NCBI RefSeq assembly: GCF_017829975.1
Contig: NZ_JAEEGA010000002.1
Span: 234,357-298,356, forward strand
Reading direction: 5' to 3'
Length of the DNA stretch: 64,000 bases
From: Vagococcus allomyrinae
GTDB lineage: Bacteria; Bacillota; Bacilli; Lactobacillales; Vagococcaceae
Shown here: positions 33,559 to 42,933 of the stretch, piece by piece
Layout: each line of letters opens with the position of its first letter
How positions within the stretch are numbered: the first letter of the stretch is position 1
Notes under the pieces: model-generated
Database searches by the model: none
What the model was told of the DNA's origin: nothing
The model's input: the letters and a program-made list of their open reading frames with translations, nothing else
Translations under genes and position numbers: made by a program

Positions 33559-35013
33559 ATGAGAATTGAAGGAGGACAGAAAAAAAAGAAACTTGTAGCA
33601 AAAATTGTAACAGCTTTTTTTAGTTTGGTTTTAATTGTCCCTAGTCTGGCTTGGATTTATCCATTAACAACAGAAGGGGCCGTTTTAAGTGTGGAAATTT
33701 TGGATAATTTAGCAGTTAACAATACTAGTGGTACTACTAATACCGTTAGGTGGCCCACTTCAACAGTAAACCAACCAGTTACCTTTACGATAACTGGTAA
33801 AAATTTGGCAACTGTCTCTGTTAACTTAGTTGGATCAAGACAAGCAGTCTTGGTTATTCCAGCTGAGTTAGCAAATCGTGTTGTACCACAAGTTGGTGTT
33901 AAAGGGACCGCTGATATTAGAGTCTTGTTGGATTTAACCAAAATATCGGCCGTAGTCAATATCCTGAATCTGGTCACTACCTTACTTAATACAGTAGACA
34001 CCATCCTCGGAGATAATCCTCTATTGTCAGTCAATCTAACAGGATTTAATAAGGCCGTGGCAGATGTTTACGATTTAAGAAACTTTATGACAGCTAGCTT
34101 TCCAGAAGATTTAACCCTTTCCAACGGCGGTCGTTCACTGACTATGCCTCTAGATAAAGGCTTAGGCCCAATTCTAGCTAATGAGTTATCCAAACGACTA
34201 TCCGCATTGTCAAAAGCCGCCTCTGAGTTAACTGTCACTGGTGCTTTGCCTCCAGTTAACGTCATAGCCAATGCCACATTAAAAACGGTGGTAACACCAT
34301 TAACTTCAGCTATCAGTACCTTGGTAACGGAATTAGCCAACCCCCTTGGGGCAACTGTCCAACAAGTGGTGGATGCAGCCGTTTTAGGCGATACCACTAT
34401 TAAGATGCCCACATTAGTTAGCGGACCAACAACCTTAACAAATGACTATCAAGCTCAATTTGTCGGAACAGTAATTAAAGCATCTTTAATCGATATTAAT
34501 CTACTGTCAAGCTCAGCAAGTAAAACGTCTATTTACTTTTCGGGAGAGCGGCTCACATTTCAAGAGTCCCTATTACCTAATTCTTTAAACTTTGGCAGCC
34601 ATCTAATTCAAACCAATAGAGATGAAACTTTTACAGCAAAAGAAGGCACCTTTGATACAAAAGGGATTGTTTCATTAACTGAAACACGGTTAGGTACCAA
34701 AAAATGGCAAGTCAAAGTGAATCAGGAATCATGGCAGAATGCTGGCAAACAACTTAATACTCCGCGGCTCAAGATATACGGCGGAGCCTTAACTAGTAAC
34801 TTTTCTGCCGGACTAGTGACAGGGATTAATCAAAGTGCTGTTGAGTTGGTAGCTAATGAGCAAAAAGAGGTTTTAAGTTTGGCACAAACGACAGAAACCG
34901 GACAAGTTTCACTCGATTTATCAAAATTCGAATTATTTATTCCCAAAAACACCCCAAAATACAAAGGAAATTACCAGACGATCATTCGTTGGACTGTCAC
35001 TGAGAGCCCCTAA
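33559..35013 (+). CDS. WxL-domain surface protein, 484 residues
   Basis: The protein has a basic N-terminus and signal peptide (about 1-40). A long Val/Leu/Thr/Asn-rich region follows, and then a C-terminal WxL domain (about 330-484) with GTKKWQVKV and the terminal IIRWTVTESP. WxL domains bind peptidoglycan non-covalently. GGACG lies near the ATG. It heads a four-gene cluster with a short LPXTG-like protein, another WxL protein and a DUF916 protein, the usual make-up of enterococcal csc-type clusters. Confidence 0.8.
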   Translation: MRIEGGQKKKKLVAKIVTAFFSLVLIVPSLAWIYPLTTEGAVLSVEILDNLAVNNTSGTTNTVRWPTSTVNQPVTFTITGKNLATVSVNLVGSRQAVLVIPAELANRVVPQVGVKGTADIRVLLDLTKISAVVNILNLVTTLLNTVDTILGDNPLLSVNLTGFNKAVADVYDLRNFMTASFPEDLTLSNGGRSLTMPLDKGLGPILANELSKRLSALSKAASELTVTGALPPVNVIANATLKTVVTPLTSAISTLVTELANPLGATVQQVVDAAVLGDTTIKMPTLVSGPTTLTNDYQAQFVGTVIKASLIDINLLSSSASKTSIYFSGERLTFQESLLPNSLNFGSHLIQTNRDETFTAKEGTFDTKGIVSLTETRLGTKKWQVKVNQESWQNAGKQLNTPRLKIYGGALTSNFSAGLVTGINQSAVELVANEQKEVLSLAQTTETGQVSLDLSKFELFIPKNTPKYKGNYQTIIRWTVTESP

Positions 35014-35030
35014 TGAAAGGAGTAATGGGC

Positions 35031-35336
35031 ATGTTAAAAAAAATGTTACTGACAATTGGCTTGTTAGCTTCATTCTTAATAACGGTTCAGACAGTTTCAG
35101 CTGTTACGACTGGACAAGTCAGTTATTACGGAGAGGAAAGTTCCACGGAAGCATCATCCACAGAAACAAGCACCACGGCTCACAATGAACACGCGGTAAC
35201 ACCGACACCGCCTACCAAACAAAATTTACTTCAAACAAGTGACTCGGTTAACTACTTATTTTCATTAATGGGCATGATACTGATTTTAATTGCCGTTTAT
35301 GACCTACGAAAAAATTCAAAAATAAAAGGAAATTAG
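35031..35336 (+). CDS. small LPXTG-like surface protein with imperfect sorting motif
   Basis: From the ATG at 35031 the protein has 101 residues: signal peptide (about 1-25), a Ser/Thr/Glu-rich stalk, and a C-terminal hydrophobic segment with a basic tail (RKNSKIKGN). The place of LPXTG reads LLQTSD, so sortase may not recognise it. AAAGGAG stands seven bases before this ATG, better than for two earlier ATGs. Such small proteins are usual members of WxL clusters. Confidence 0.65.
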   Translation: MLKKMLLTIGLLASFLITVQTVSAVTTGQVSYYGEESSTEASSTETSTTAHNEHAVTPTPPTKQNLLQTSDSVNYLFSLMGMILILIAVYDLRKNSKIKGN

Positions 35337-35348
35337 GAGGAATCTACA

Positions 35349-35981
35349 ATGAAAAAATCATCATTAATTTTAGGAACAGGCGTCATTATCACAGCCAGCT
35401 TAGCACTTGCTCAGACCAGCTTTGCAAAGGATACGACTGGTCAAGTCACCTATCAAACAGGAGGCGTCATTTTAGATCCTGATCCTGAAGTTGGGGAAGT
35501 TGGCGTGTCATTACCGACAGACTTAAATTTTGGGTCTCACCAGATTCAAACTAAAAAAGATGAAACCTTAGTTGCAACAGTTGACGGAAATCAAACTTCT
35601 GCATTAACTAAAGGAGCCGTACGCGTAAGAGACAATCGAGGTGACACAACTCCTATTGGTTGGAATATTAAAGTAAAACAAGCCACTCAGTTTACCAGTG
35701 TCGATAGCGCGAAGTTGTTATCAGGTGCTCAGTTAAGCATTACTACAAATCCAACTATTAGCAATAGCTTCAATACAACGACTGGCCTGACTGCTCAGAC
35801 AAATTTAGTGTTTGATGAGATAGATGAAGAAAAAAGCATCTTTAGCGCCTCAGCAGGGAATGGGAATGGTGAATCTACTTTAAATCTAGAAAAATTCCAA
35901 TTAGATGTAGCTAAAAATAATCAAAAAGTAAAAGAAAAATATCAAACTACTCTCGTTTGGACCATCTCAGAAACACCTTAA
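35349..35981 (+). CDS. WxL-domain surface protein, 210 residues
   Basis: A signal peptide (about 1-27) leads into a WxL domain that fills the rest: LNFGSHQIQTKKDETL parallels the same region of the 484-residue protein, GWNIKVKQ holds the first WxL-type motif and LVWTISETP the last. AGGAGG precedes the ATG. It probably attaches to the wall and works with its DUF916 partner. Confidence 0.85.
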   Translation: MKKSSLILGTGVIITASLALAQTSFAKDTTGQVTYQTGGVILDPDPEVGEVGVSLPTDLNFGSHQIQTKKDETLVATVDGNQTSALTKGAVRVRDNRGDTTPIGWNIKVKQATQFTSVDSAKLLSGAQLSITTNPTISNSFNTTTGLTAQTNLVFDEIDEEKSIFSASAGNGNGESTLNLEKFQLDVAKNNQKVKEKYQTTLVWTISETP

Positions 35982-36004
35982 TCTGCTTGATGTTAGTTGG
36001 AAAA

Positions 36005-36040
36005 AGAGACTGATCTCTATTTTCAGTCTCTCTTTCTACT
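36005..36040 (+). terminator. terminator after the short WxL gene
   Basis: Nine-base arms (agagactga and tcagtctct) enclose a loop of nine bases, followed by a T-rich run. It may partly end transcription so that the DUF916 gene is expressed less than the WxL genes. Confidence 0.65.
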
Positions 36041-36082
36041 CTTTTTCTTACAAATCGACTTAAGAAAGGAATGATTATTGTC

Positions 36083-37147
36083 ATGAAAAGCATCAGAATA
36101 CTAGTACTACTTATTTCAGCGTATTCCTTTTTTTATCTGTCAAACATTGCCCAAGCAGATTCTTTAGATAGTTTTGATGTTGTAGGGGACCTGCCAGACA
36201 ATCAACTTGATAAAACCGTGACTTATTTTGATTTGTTGATGAAACCAGAGGAAAAACAAACGCTAAACTTGCGCCTAACCAATCGTTTAGACACGCCAAT
36301 ACCTTTAGAACTGTCCTTTAATAAAGCTCTGACAAACGGCTCAGGAGTAGTAGAATATTCTGGAAATTTGCAAGATACATCAACCTCTGATACTCCGAAT
36401 ATCGAGGATTTGGTAACATTAGAGGAAACATCGCTTACCTTAAAACCTAAAGAGACCAAAGCTATTCAATTACAGATCAATATGCCAAAAGAAACTTTTA
36501 GCGGCGTATTGGCTGGAGGGCTTTATATTAAGCAAACCGCCTCTCAAAATGAGCAAAAAGGCAATGTGACAAACTTACTATCACGGGAAATTGCCGTGTT
36601 GGTGCGAACCGATAAAACCGCTGTCAAACCAGAACTTAAAATACTCAGTGCCTCGGCCTTACAAGCAAACTCGCGAAATGTCATTGAAGCAGTCGTCGAG
36701 AACACAACTGCCACTTACATTTCCGATGTCACTATTGAAGCAAAAGTGACGCAAGATGGGAAAGAGGTTTTGACAGATAAAAAAGAGAATATGAAGATAG
36801 CCCCTACCAGTCAGTTTCACTATCGCATCCCTCTCTCAGGGACTTCTTTTGAAGGAGGAACCTATGACGTCAACCTAAAAATCACCTCTGGAGATTCTCA
36901 ATGGATGGGAAGTCCTAGTTTTACGATTGAAAACAAAGAAGCTCAGTCACTTAATAGACAGGATGTAAGCGTTCAAGCCGCTAAACCAGCCATACCTTGG
37001 TCAACCATCATTTTAGTCAGTGTTCTTATTATCTTTATGATTGTCCTGTGGTATGTGATGCAATATAATCGACAGTTAAGGCAGTCACTCGCGAGTAAAC
37101 GCAAAAAAAGAAGCCACTCTCGTAGACACAGACAGCGAACTTCATAG
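36083..37147 (+). CDS. DUF916/DUF3324 (WxLIP) surface protein with C-terminal membrane anchor
   Basis: The protein starts MKSIRILVLLISAYS (ATG at 36083) with a signal peptide, then the DUF916 domain (about 25-160; FDLLMKPEEKQTLNLRLTN), a DUF3324-like domain (about 165-300), one membrane segment (about 305-328) and a very basic tail (KRKKRSHSRRHRQR). Known WxLIP proteins bind WxL partners and peptidoglycan. The earlier ATG at 36071 directly follows AAAGGA and is too close. Confidence 0.8.
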   Translation: MKSIRILVLLISAYSFFYLSNIAQADSLDSFDVVGDLPDNQLDKTVTYFDLLMKPEEKQTLNLRLTNRLDTPIPLELSFNKALTNGSGVVEYSGNLQDTSTSDTPNIEDLVTLEETSLTLKPKETKAIQLQINMPKETFSGVLAGGLYIKQTASQNEQKGNVTNLLSREIAVLVRTDKTAVKPELKILSASALQANSRNVIEAVVENTTATYISDVTIEAKVTQDGKEVLTDKKENMKIAPTSQFHYRIPLSGTSFEGGTYDVNLKITSGDSQWMGSPSFTIENKEAQSLNRQDVSVQAAKPAIPWSTIILVSVLIIFMIVLWYVMQYNRQLRQSLASKRKKRSHSRRHRQRTS

Positions 37148-37154
37148 GCAAATG

Positions 37155-37182
37155 CCCGTGATAGCGATCATGCAATCACGGG
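37155..37182. other. eight-base hairpin after cluster A
   Basis: The arms cccgtgat and atcacggg enclose 12 bases just after the DUF916 gene. There is no T run, so it is at best a weak terminator. Confidence 0.35.
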
Positions 37183-37242
37183 AATCTGATGATTCACTTG
37201 CCGAATAAACTAGAAATCGCACGAATGAGTGCTTATATTTTC

Positions 37243-37792
37243 TTACTTGGCCTTTATCTTATAGTCTATCGATTGATAAATATCAGATAATTGGCTTTCG
37301 TTATAGACATCGATTTTAAGTGTGGTTTGTTGACTGCCGTTGACCGGTGTGTTTGAAAAATCTTGTTTTAATTCATCGGCAATGTCAAGATCAAAAACAC
37401 CCTGTCTATTTTTTTCATTGAAATGAGTTGCTATATAGTTCCCATTAAATAATCATCCTTTACCGTTAAACTTTCAGCCAGAAAAAAGCTGAAAGCACCA
37501 CTCTTGGCGGATGATTATGCGCATTATCCAATGGAACTATATGTTTGATTATTTATCAGGATGTATATATCACGAAATGACCATCCTCTGGGCTTCCCCA
37601 AAATACCGTTTTTTTCTTGCGGGTAACCTTCGCAAGCCAATCGCCATCTCTATAACAACGCCATTCCAAACCAGCATCAAAATCTGATAATTTTTCTACT
37701 AATATTTTATACGCCGAAAAACTCTCTCCTAAAACAAGACATAAATTTCCGTCAGTTGGCTCTATATGTCGATCTTTTTTAAAATTTATCAT
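37243..37792 (-). pseudogene. DUF3788-like gene split by a small insertion
   Basis: The N-terminal part (37792 down to about 37568) reads through MINFKKDRHIEPTDGN and KKKTVFWGSPEDGHFVI. The C-terminal part (37434 down to 37243) reads ATHFNEKNRQGVFDLDIADE and ends DYKIKAK. The two parts join in frame when about 133 bases between them are removed. The joined protein looks like a small DUF3788-type protein; that family name is from memory. The start codon overlaps the stop of the AraC-type gene, so the pair was once an operon. Confidence 0.65.
37435..37567. mobile_element. about 130-bp palindromic insertion (MITE-like)
   Basis: This segment interrupts the gene above, with TA or ATA duplicated at its borders. 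It contains a large inverted repeat, with arms at about 37433-37458 and 37510-37543 (atatagttcc...aatcatcc in both directions), and a central hairpin (actttcagc.../gctgaaag). It has no open frame. These traits fit a miniature inverted-repeat element; no second copy was noticed in the window. Confidence 0.5.
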
Positions 37793-38667
37793 CGTATTTT
37801 ATCCTCACTTTTACACGCTTTTTTGATAGGTACCCAGTACTCAAGAATGGCTTTCTCTATGCCATCTATGGCATGGACTGAAATATCCGGACCATTGTCA
37901 TATTCGTAACCGCTTGTTGGTAGCCATTCTCAAATCACACGCTTCCCCAACTCTTGCGTTTCTTCAATGGTTTTCCCCTCATATGAAAAAATGGCCCAAG
38001 TGTAGGCATCAACCAGATATGCTTCCAAAGATTCCTCGATAGGCGCATCTGATGCAACCGAAATCAAGTATCGCCAGCTCTCAGTATTTTCATCTGGTAT
38101 CATGATTTCTAATAATCTAGATGGGTCTTCTCTGGTTAACCTCTTTAGCTTCTGAATGATACCATTACTCTCGGCAATTTCCCAAATTCGCTCAACCGGC
38201 TCAGCCATATCTGCAAAATCGCCATAAAGGGGAACAGAAATACCTACAACACGAAAGGCTTCTTTTGTTTCAATCCTAAATTCCAGACTCTCCATTCCTT
38301 TTATCACTATCTGAAAGTTAAGAGGTGAATAAGATTTAACTGATACGCCATCTAATTTAACAAGTGACGGTGCCACTCCATGCACGCTCTGAAAGGCGCG
38401 ATTAAATGCCGTCGGTGAGCTATAGCCATATTTTAAAGCCACATCTATGATTTTTAGATCAGCTTTTTTCAAATCCGTCACCGCCAACGTCATTTTCCTA
38501 CGGCGGATGTATTCTGATAAAGGTATTCCGGTCATATAGGCAAACATTCTCTGAAGGTGATAAGTAGAGCAGCCTGCTATTTTAGCAAGGTCCTCGGTAT
38601 TCAACGACTCTGCCAGATGGTGTTCTATATGAAGCATTGCCTCATTCATTCTGCCTATCCAGTCCAT
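37789..38667 (-). pseudogene. AraC/GyrI-like regulator interrupted by a TGA codon
   Basis: The frame starts MDWIGRMNEAMLHIEHHL and encodes an AraC helix-turn-helix pair (about 8-105, KYGYSSPTAFNRAFQSVHG) and a GyrI-like ligand domain (about 125 onward). It reads to TGA at 37930-37932. Without this stop the same frame continues for 47 codons (EWLPTSGYEYDNGPD, then AILEYWVPIKK), which is the expected end of the GyrI-like domain. One base change probably inactivated the gene, though the DNA-binding half could still be made. Confidence 0.75.
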
Positions 38668-39078
38668 TTTTAATCATCTCCAATGCTCGTCATATACTTC
38701 ATTATAGTCACGACAAAATATATTGTCCTCTCTTTTCGCATCATAATTAGAGAGTTGGAGGTGAAACGGTTCGATTATGATGCCTACGAAAGTCAACTTG
38801 TTTTCTCATTTTTGACGTTAAACTGGTGACAGCTATTATAGAGCCCATACAGATAAGTAACACTCGTTACCATCTTTAACAACACTCCTATGAGGGACAT
38901 GTTAACGCATGCCCTCTTTTCTGGTCTTCAATTTAGACTAACGCCGATCGTCTCTTCATAATTTCGTAAGAAACTTGAGTGAAAAACTTAAGGGAATCCT
39001 ATGAGATTACATAAAAAGTCCTCCTAGCAAGTTGTTATGCTTATAGTGACATTAAGGATAAAGAAAGGACGATTAATT
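38668..39078. other. leader region of the van operon
   Basis: This gap holds a GGAGGTG site near 38757, a possible 12-residue leader peptide (38777-38815, starting MMPTKVNLFSH) and a terminator-like hairpin at 38892-38920. No clear promoter boxes were found. Whether the leader controls the van genes is unknown. Confidence 0.3.
38892..38920 (+). terminator. terminator-like hairpin about 160 bp before the van ligase
   Basis: A stem of gaggg plus catg, with one bulged base, pairs with catg plus ccctc and is followed by four T bases. It may end a transcript from upstream or act as an attenuator. Confidence 0.5.
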
Positions 39079-40140
39079 ATGAAACAGGTAGGTGTCATTT
39101 TTGGAGGAGCTTCACCAGAGTATGAGGTATCTTTAGAATCTGCGGCAAGTGTCTTAGAGGTTTTGGAAGGACAAGCTTATGATGTCAGTAAGATTGGCAT
39201 TTCGCGAAATGGGACTTGGTATTTAGTTAAAAGTGATCTAACAGCAATCCGCGAAGATCGTTGGCTAAATCAAGAAACTTGTCAGAAAATTTTACCGGAC
39301 TTTAGCGGCCAAGGCTTTTGGTTGTCGGAAGAAAAAAAATGGCTAACACCGGATAGTTTGTTTCCCGTTCTTCATGGCAAGTATGGTGAAGACGGGTGTC
39401 TTCAAGGTCTTTTAGAAATGATGGGGGTGCCTTATGTTGGGTGTGGTGTTGCGGCCTCTGCCTTATGTATGAACAAATGGTTGCTTCATCAATTCGCTGA
39501 AAGCATTGGCATCAAAAGCACGCCGACGTTAATGCTAACAGCCCATGAAGACACCACTAAAGTGGATGCTTTTATTGAGCAACAGGGCTATCCGCTTTTT
39601 GTGAAGCCTAACGAAGCTGGCTCTTCAAAAGGCATTAGTCAAGTCACTCACTCAGCAGGCCTTCAAGCGGCTCTAGCTGATGCCTTTCAGTACTGCACCG
39701 AAGTCATTTTACAAAAAAGCGTCTCTGGTATTGAGATTGGCTGTGGCATTCTAGGAAACGAAGAATTAACCGTGGGAGAATGTGATGAAATTTCTTTGGT
39801 TGAGGGCTTTTTTGACTACACAGAAAAGTATCAACTAGTGACGGCTAAAATCTTAGTGCCGGCTTCACTACCAGTAGTCATCAATCAACAGATTAAAGAG
39901 CGTGCTCAACTACTTTATCGGTCACTTGGTTGCAAAGGACTGGCCCGGCTTGATTTCTTTTTTACTGATGAAGGTGAGATTCTACTGAATGAAGTTAATA
40001 CGATGCCTGGTTTTACAGCCCATTCCCGTTTTCCTGCCATGCTCGCTGCTGTGGGATTTTCGTATCAGCAAATCATCCAAACCTTACTAATCTTAGCTGA
40101 GGAGGCTCACTATGAGAAACATCTTCTTACAGTTAGTTAA
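39079..40140 (+). CDS. D-alanine-D-serine ligase (VanC/E/N group)
   Basis: The 353 residues start MKQVGVIFGGASPEYEVSLE. The ATP-grasp domain contains the VKPNEAGSSKGIS stretch and the C-terminal EVNTMPGFTAHSRFP motif. The omega-loop region ISLVEGFFDYTEKYQLV matches the VanC group (EKYQ), not the D-lactate ligases of VanA/B type. The product is D-Ala-D-Ser, which replaces D-Ala-D-Ala in peptidoglycan precursors and lowers vancomycin binding. AAAGGA precedes this ATG; an ATG 14 codons earlier has no ribosome site. It heads a three-gene operon in the usual vanC order. Confidence 0.9.
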   Translation: MKQVGVIFGGASPEYEVSLESAASVLEVLEGQAYDVSKIGISRNGTWYLVKSDLTAIREDRWLNQETCQKILPDFSGQGFWLSEEKKWLTPDSLFPVLHGKYGEDGCLQGLLEMMGVPYVGCGVAASALCMNKWLLHQFAESIGIKSTPTLMLTAHEDTTKVDAFIEQQGYPLFVKPNEAGSSKGISQVTHSAGLQAALADAFQYCTEVILQKSVSGIEIGCGILGNEELTVGECDEISLVEGFFDYTEKYQLVTAKILVPASLPVVINQQIKERAQLLYRSLGCKGLARLDFFFTDEGEILLNEVNTMPGFTAHSRFPAMLAAVGFSYQQIIQTLLILAEEAHYEKHLLTVS

Positions 40141-40690
40141 TCGCAAGCACCCTATGAAAAAGGTGAATGAACCTGATCAGTTAGTGACCTCACCTTTTTC
40201 AGAAAAAAAAGTTTCCCTTCAGCCAGAAGTAGCTAAACAATTTCAGTCCTTGGTAGTTGATTTAGAGTTAGCAAATGAGATTGTCCTCTTAGATGGTTAT
40301 CGCACAGCTTATCAACAAAAAAAACTTTGGCAGTTTTCTCTAGCGGAAAATGGGAGGGAATATACGGAAGAATTTGTGGCGCTTCCTGGTTGCAGTGAAC
40401 ATCAGACTGGCTTAGCCTTGGATATTGGCTTAAAAGGGGCACAACACGATTTGATCTGCCCAAACTTTCAAGAGAGCCCGATTGTCACAAAATTTCGACA
40501 ACAGATGATGAATTATGGGTTTATTTTGCGCTACCCTCAAGAAAAACAAGAGATTACTGGGATCGGTTATGAGCCTTGGCACTTTCGCTATGTCGGATTA
40601 CCTCATAGTCAGATTATTGAAAATCAAGGTTGGACACTAGAGGAATATCTCAGCTTCCTTCAGCAACAGAAAGGACTTGACTATGACTAA
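40112..40690 (+). CDS. vanXY: VanXY bifunctional D,D-dipeptidase/D,D-carboxypeptidase
   Basis: The 192 residues carry the VanY/VanXY zinc motifs: ALPGCSEHQTGLALDIG (His and Asp ligands), and YEPWHFRYVG (catalytic Glu and His ligand). Overall similarity to VanXYC as I remember it is high throughout. The enzyme would remove D-Ala-D-Ala dipeptides and terminal D-Ala from precursors. The start overlaps the ligase gene by 29 bases, and GAGGAGG stands eight bases ahead. It acts in the cytoplasm; no signal peptide is present. Confidence 0.9.
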   Translation: MRNIFLQLVNRKHPMKKVNEPDQLVTSPFSEKKVSLQPEVAKQFQSLVVDLELANEIVLLDGYRTAYQQKKLWQFSLAENGREYTEEFVALPGCSEHQTGLALDIGLKGAQHDLICPNFQESPIVTKFRQQMMNYGFILRYPQEKQEITGIGYEPWHFRYVGLPHSQIIENQGWTLEEYLSFLQQQKGLDYD

Positions 40691-42788
40691 GGAAAACCAA
40701 GGAATCCAGCAGTTTCGACTAATTGCCGCTGTGATGGTTATCGCCATTCATTGCTTACCTTTTCAACAGCTATCACCTGAAATGGATGGACTAATTACCT
40801 TAACCTTGTTTCGGGTAGCCGTTCCGTTCTTTTTTATGGTAACAGGCTTTTTCGTTTTAGGCCCAGCGCTTGAAAATACATATCCAGCACGTTTTCGACT
40901 TCGTTCTTTTTTGAAGAAACAGTTAGGGCTTTATATGGGGGTGAATTTATTATTCCTACCTTTGGCGTTCTATAATGGTTCACTCTCGGGAAATACGCCC
41001 TTCTCAAAATTGATACAACTCGGTCTTTTTGACGGGTTCCTCTATCATCTATGGTATTTTCCTGCCATTATCACGGGTGTCATCCTGCTTACTTTTTTGA
41101 TGAAGAAACTGTCTTTTCCGATGATCAGTGTCATCGCTATCTGCTTATATCTAATTGGCTTAGGCGGCGATAGTTGGTTTGGGATCATCAAGCAAGTTCC
41201 CCTGTTAAACGATTTTTATGCCCGACTTTTTCATTTTTTCGGTGGCACTCGTAATGGGCTATTTTTCGCTCCATTGTTCTTATGTTTAGGGGCTTTTCTT
41301 TATCGACGAAAAGCCGAGCTTAAACCAAAAAAAGTGCTGCTATTTTTTGCTATAGTAGCACTTTTATTAGAAGGTTATCTCCTGCATCGTTTTAGTCAGG
41401 TCCGGCATGACAGTATGTACCTGACGCTACCGCTGGTAATGGTTTTCCTTTTCCCCATAATTTATCAGTGGCAGCCAAAGCTCAAATGTCGTAAGGCAAC
41501 GGATCTCTCACTTGGGCTTTATATACTACATCCCTATACGATCGCCATCACCCACTTTATTAGTAAAAAATGGCACTTACTTAAGGATAATTTGCTGAAT
41601 TTTTTACTTGTCTCAGTGTTGACATTTGTGGGGACTGTCGGATTACTTTTCTTAAGAGAAAAAGTTCTCCTGAGTAGGTCTACTAAAAACGCGCTGCCAT
41701 CATCACGAGCGTCTAAAACCATTTCAACTGCTGGAATTCTTCACAACTTGCGTGAGGTTCAACAGTTGGTCCCCAAAAACACCAAGATCATGGCAGTCAT
41801 TAAAACAAATGCCTACGGGTGTGATTCTCTTCTTTACGGGAAAATCTTGGAACAAAATGGTGTCGATTTTTTTGCCGTAGCGACACTCGATGAGGCAATT
41901 TCCTTGCGAAAGGCTGGCATCAAAAACAAGATATTAATTTTAGGTTACACCTCTCCAAAACGAATTAAGGAAATCGCAGACTATCCCCTGATTCAAGCCA
42001 TTATCAGTGAGGATCACGCTCGTAAGTTGAATCAGCAAAAAATCAAGATTGCCTGTCATTTAAAAGTCGATACTGGCATGCATCGCTTAGGAGTGAAAGC
42101 AGATTGCCAGCTGATTCGCGCACTCTATCAGTTGCCTTATTTGGATATTCAAGGTATTTTTTCTCATCTAGGTTCGGCCGACCAGCTGGATAAGCTGTCT
42201 GTTCAACGAACAGAAAAGCAAATTCGGACTTACGACCAACTCATTGCTAGTCTGCGAGCACATCGAGTAGCGATTGGATTGACTCACTTACAGAGCAGTG
42301 ATGGGATTTTAAATTATCCGAAATTGACTTATGACTATGTCCGTCCAGGAATTATCCTTTATGGGATGTTGAGCAAGGAAAGACCTCTGTCGACTGCTAG
42401 TTTAGCGTTGTGTCCTGTGATTACCATCAACGCCCAATTGATCTATAAAGCGAAGATTGTCGCTGGCGATCCTATCGGTTATGGGATTGAGACTGTTTTT
42501 CCCGATACGCGAATGATTGGCGTCGTAAGCATCGGCTATGGCGATGGGATTCCACGAAGCTTAGCTGGTGATTTTTCTCTCAGCCATGAAGGTCAACCCC
42601 TTCCTCAAGTTGGGCAGATCTGCATGGATATGTTGCTAGTCGATCTAACTCGTAGTCGTGATATTGCCATTGAAACCGAGCTAACAGTTATTTCTGATTT
42701 CCCGCAAAAAGCGACTGAACTGGAGTCTATTACGAATGAATTACTCAGCCGTTTGGGCAACCGCCTTGACTTAAGAATCGGGCCTTAG
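40683..42788 (+). CDS. vanT: VanT membrane-bound serine racemase
   Basis: The 701 residues have an N-terminal acyltransferase-3-like membrane domain with about ten segments (to about 330), thought to take up L-serine. An alanine-racemase-like domain follows (about 345-701), with the PLP lysine in AVIKTNAYGCD, RPGIILYGM and the SIGYGDGIPRS stretch with the catalytic Tyr. It makes D-Ser for the ligase. It overlaps vanXY by eight bases. A TTG two codons upstream is a less likely start. The gene is full length, unlike the split vanT of VanL. Confidence 0.9.
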   Translation: MTKENQGIQQFRLIAAVMVIAIHCLPFQQLSPEMDGLITLTLFRVAVPFFFMVTGFFVLGPALENTYPARFRLRSFLKKQLGLYMGVNLLFLPLAFYNGSLSGNTPFSKLIQLGLFDGFLYHLWYFPAIITGVILLTFLMKKLSFPMISVIAICLYLIGLGGDSWFGIIKQVPLLNDFYARLFHFFGGTRNGLFFAPLFLCLGAFLYRRKAELKPKKVLLFFAIVALLLEGYLLHRFSQVRHDSMYLTLPLVMVFLFPIIYQWQPKLKCRKATDLSLGLYILHPYTIAITHFISKKWHLLKDNLLNFLLVSVLTFVGTVGLLFLREKVLLSRSTKNALPSSRASKTISTAGILHNLREVQQLVPKNTKIMAVIKTNAYGCDSLLYGKILEQNGVDFFAVATLDEAISLRKAGIKNKILILGYTSPKRIKEIADYPLIQAIISEDHARKLNQQKIKIACHLKVDTGMHRLGVKADCQLIRALYQLPYLDIQGIFSHLGSADQLDKLSVQRTEKQIRTYDQLIASLRAHRVAIGLTHLQSSDGILNYPKLTYDYVRPGIILYGMLSKERPLSTASLALCPVITINAQLIYKAKIVAGDPIGYGIETVFPDTRMIGVVSIGYGDGIPRSLAGDFSLSHEGQPLPQVGQICMDMLLVDLTRSRDIAIETELTVISDFPQKATELESITNELLSRLGNRLDLRIGP

Positions 42789-42933
42789 CTTACTGGTATT
42801 TGGGTAATCAGAGCTACAACAAATACCGTAGGTAAATTGAGAGTATCGGGTATAACAGATATCCGTAGAGCTTTATTTAGTTACATGATCCCCTGGCGAT
42901 TTCCGTTTTTTCTAACAGCGCTTAAAGGGCAAC

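Noticed and set aside
38777-38815. 12-residue leader peptide before the van operon as a separate gene
   Set aside because: The ribosome site is too far upstream and the peptide has no features; mentioned only as part of the leader region.
42789-42850. Terminator for the van operon
   Set aside because: An inverted repeat (ggtatttg/caaatacc) is present, but the loop is long and no T run follows, so it was not listed as a terminator.
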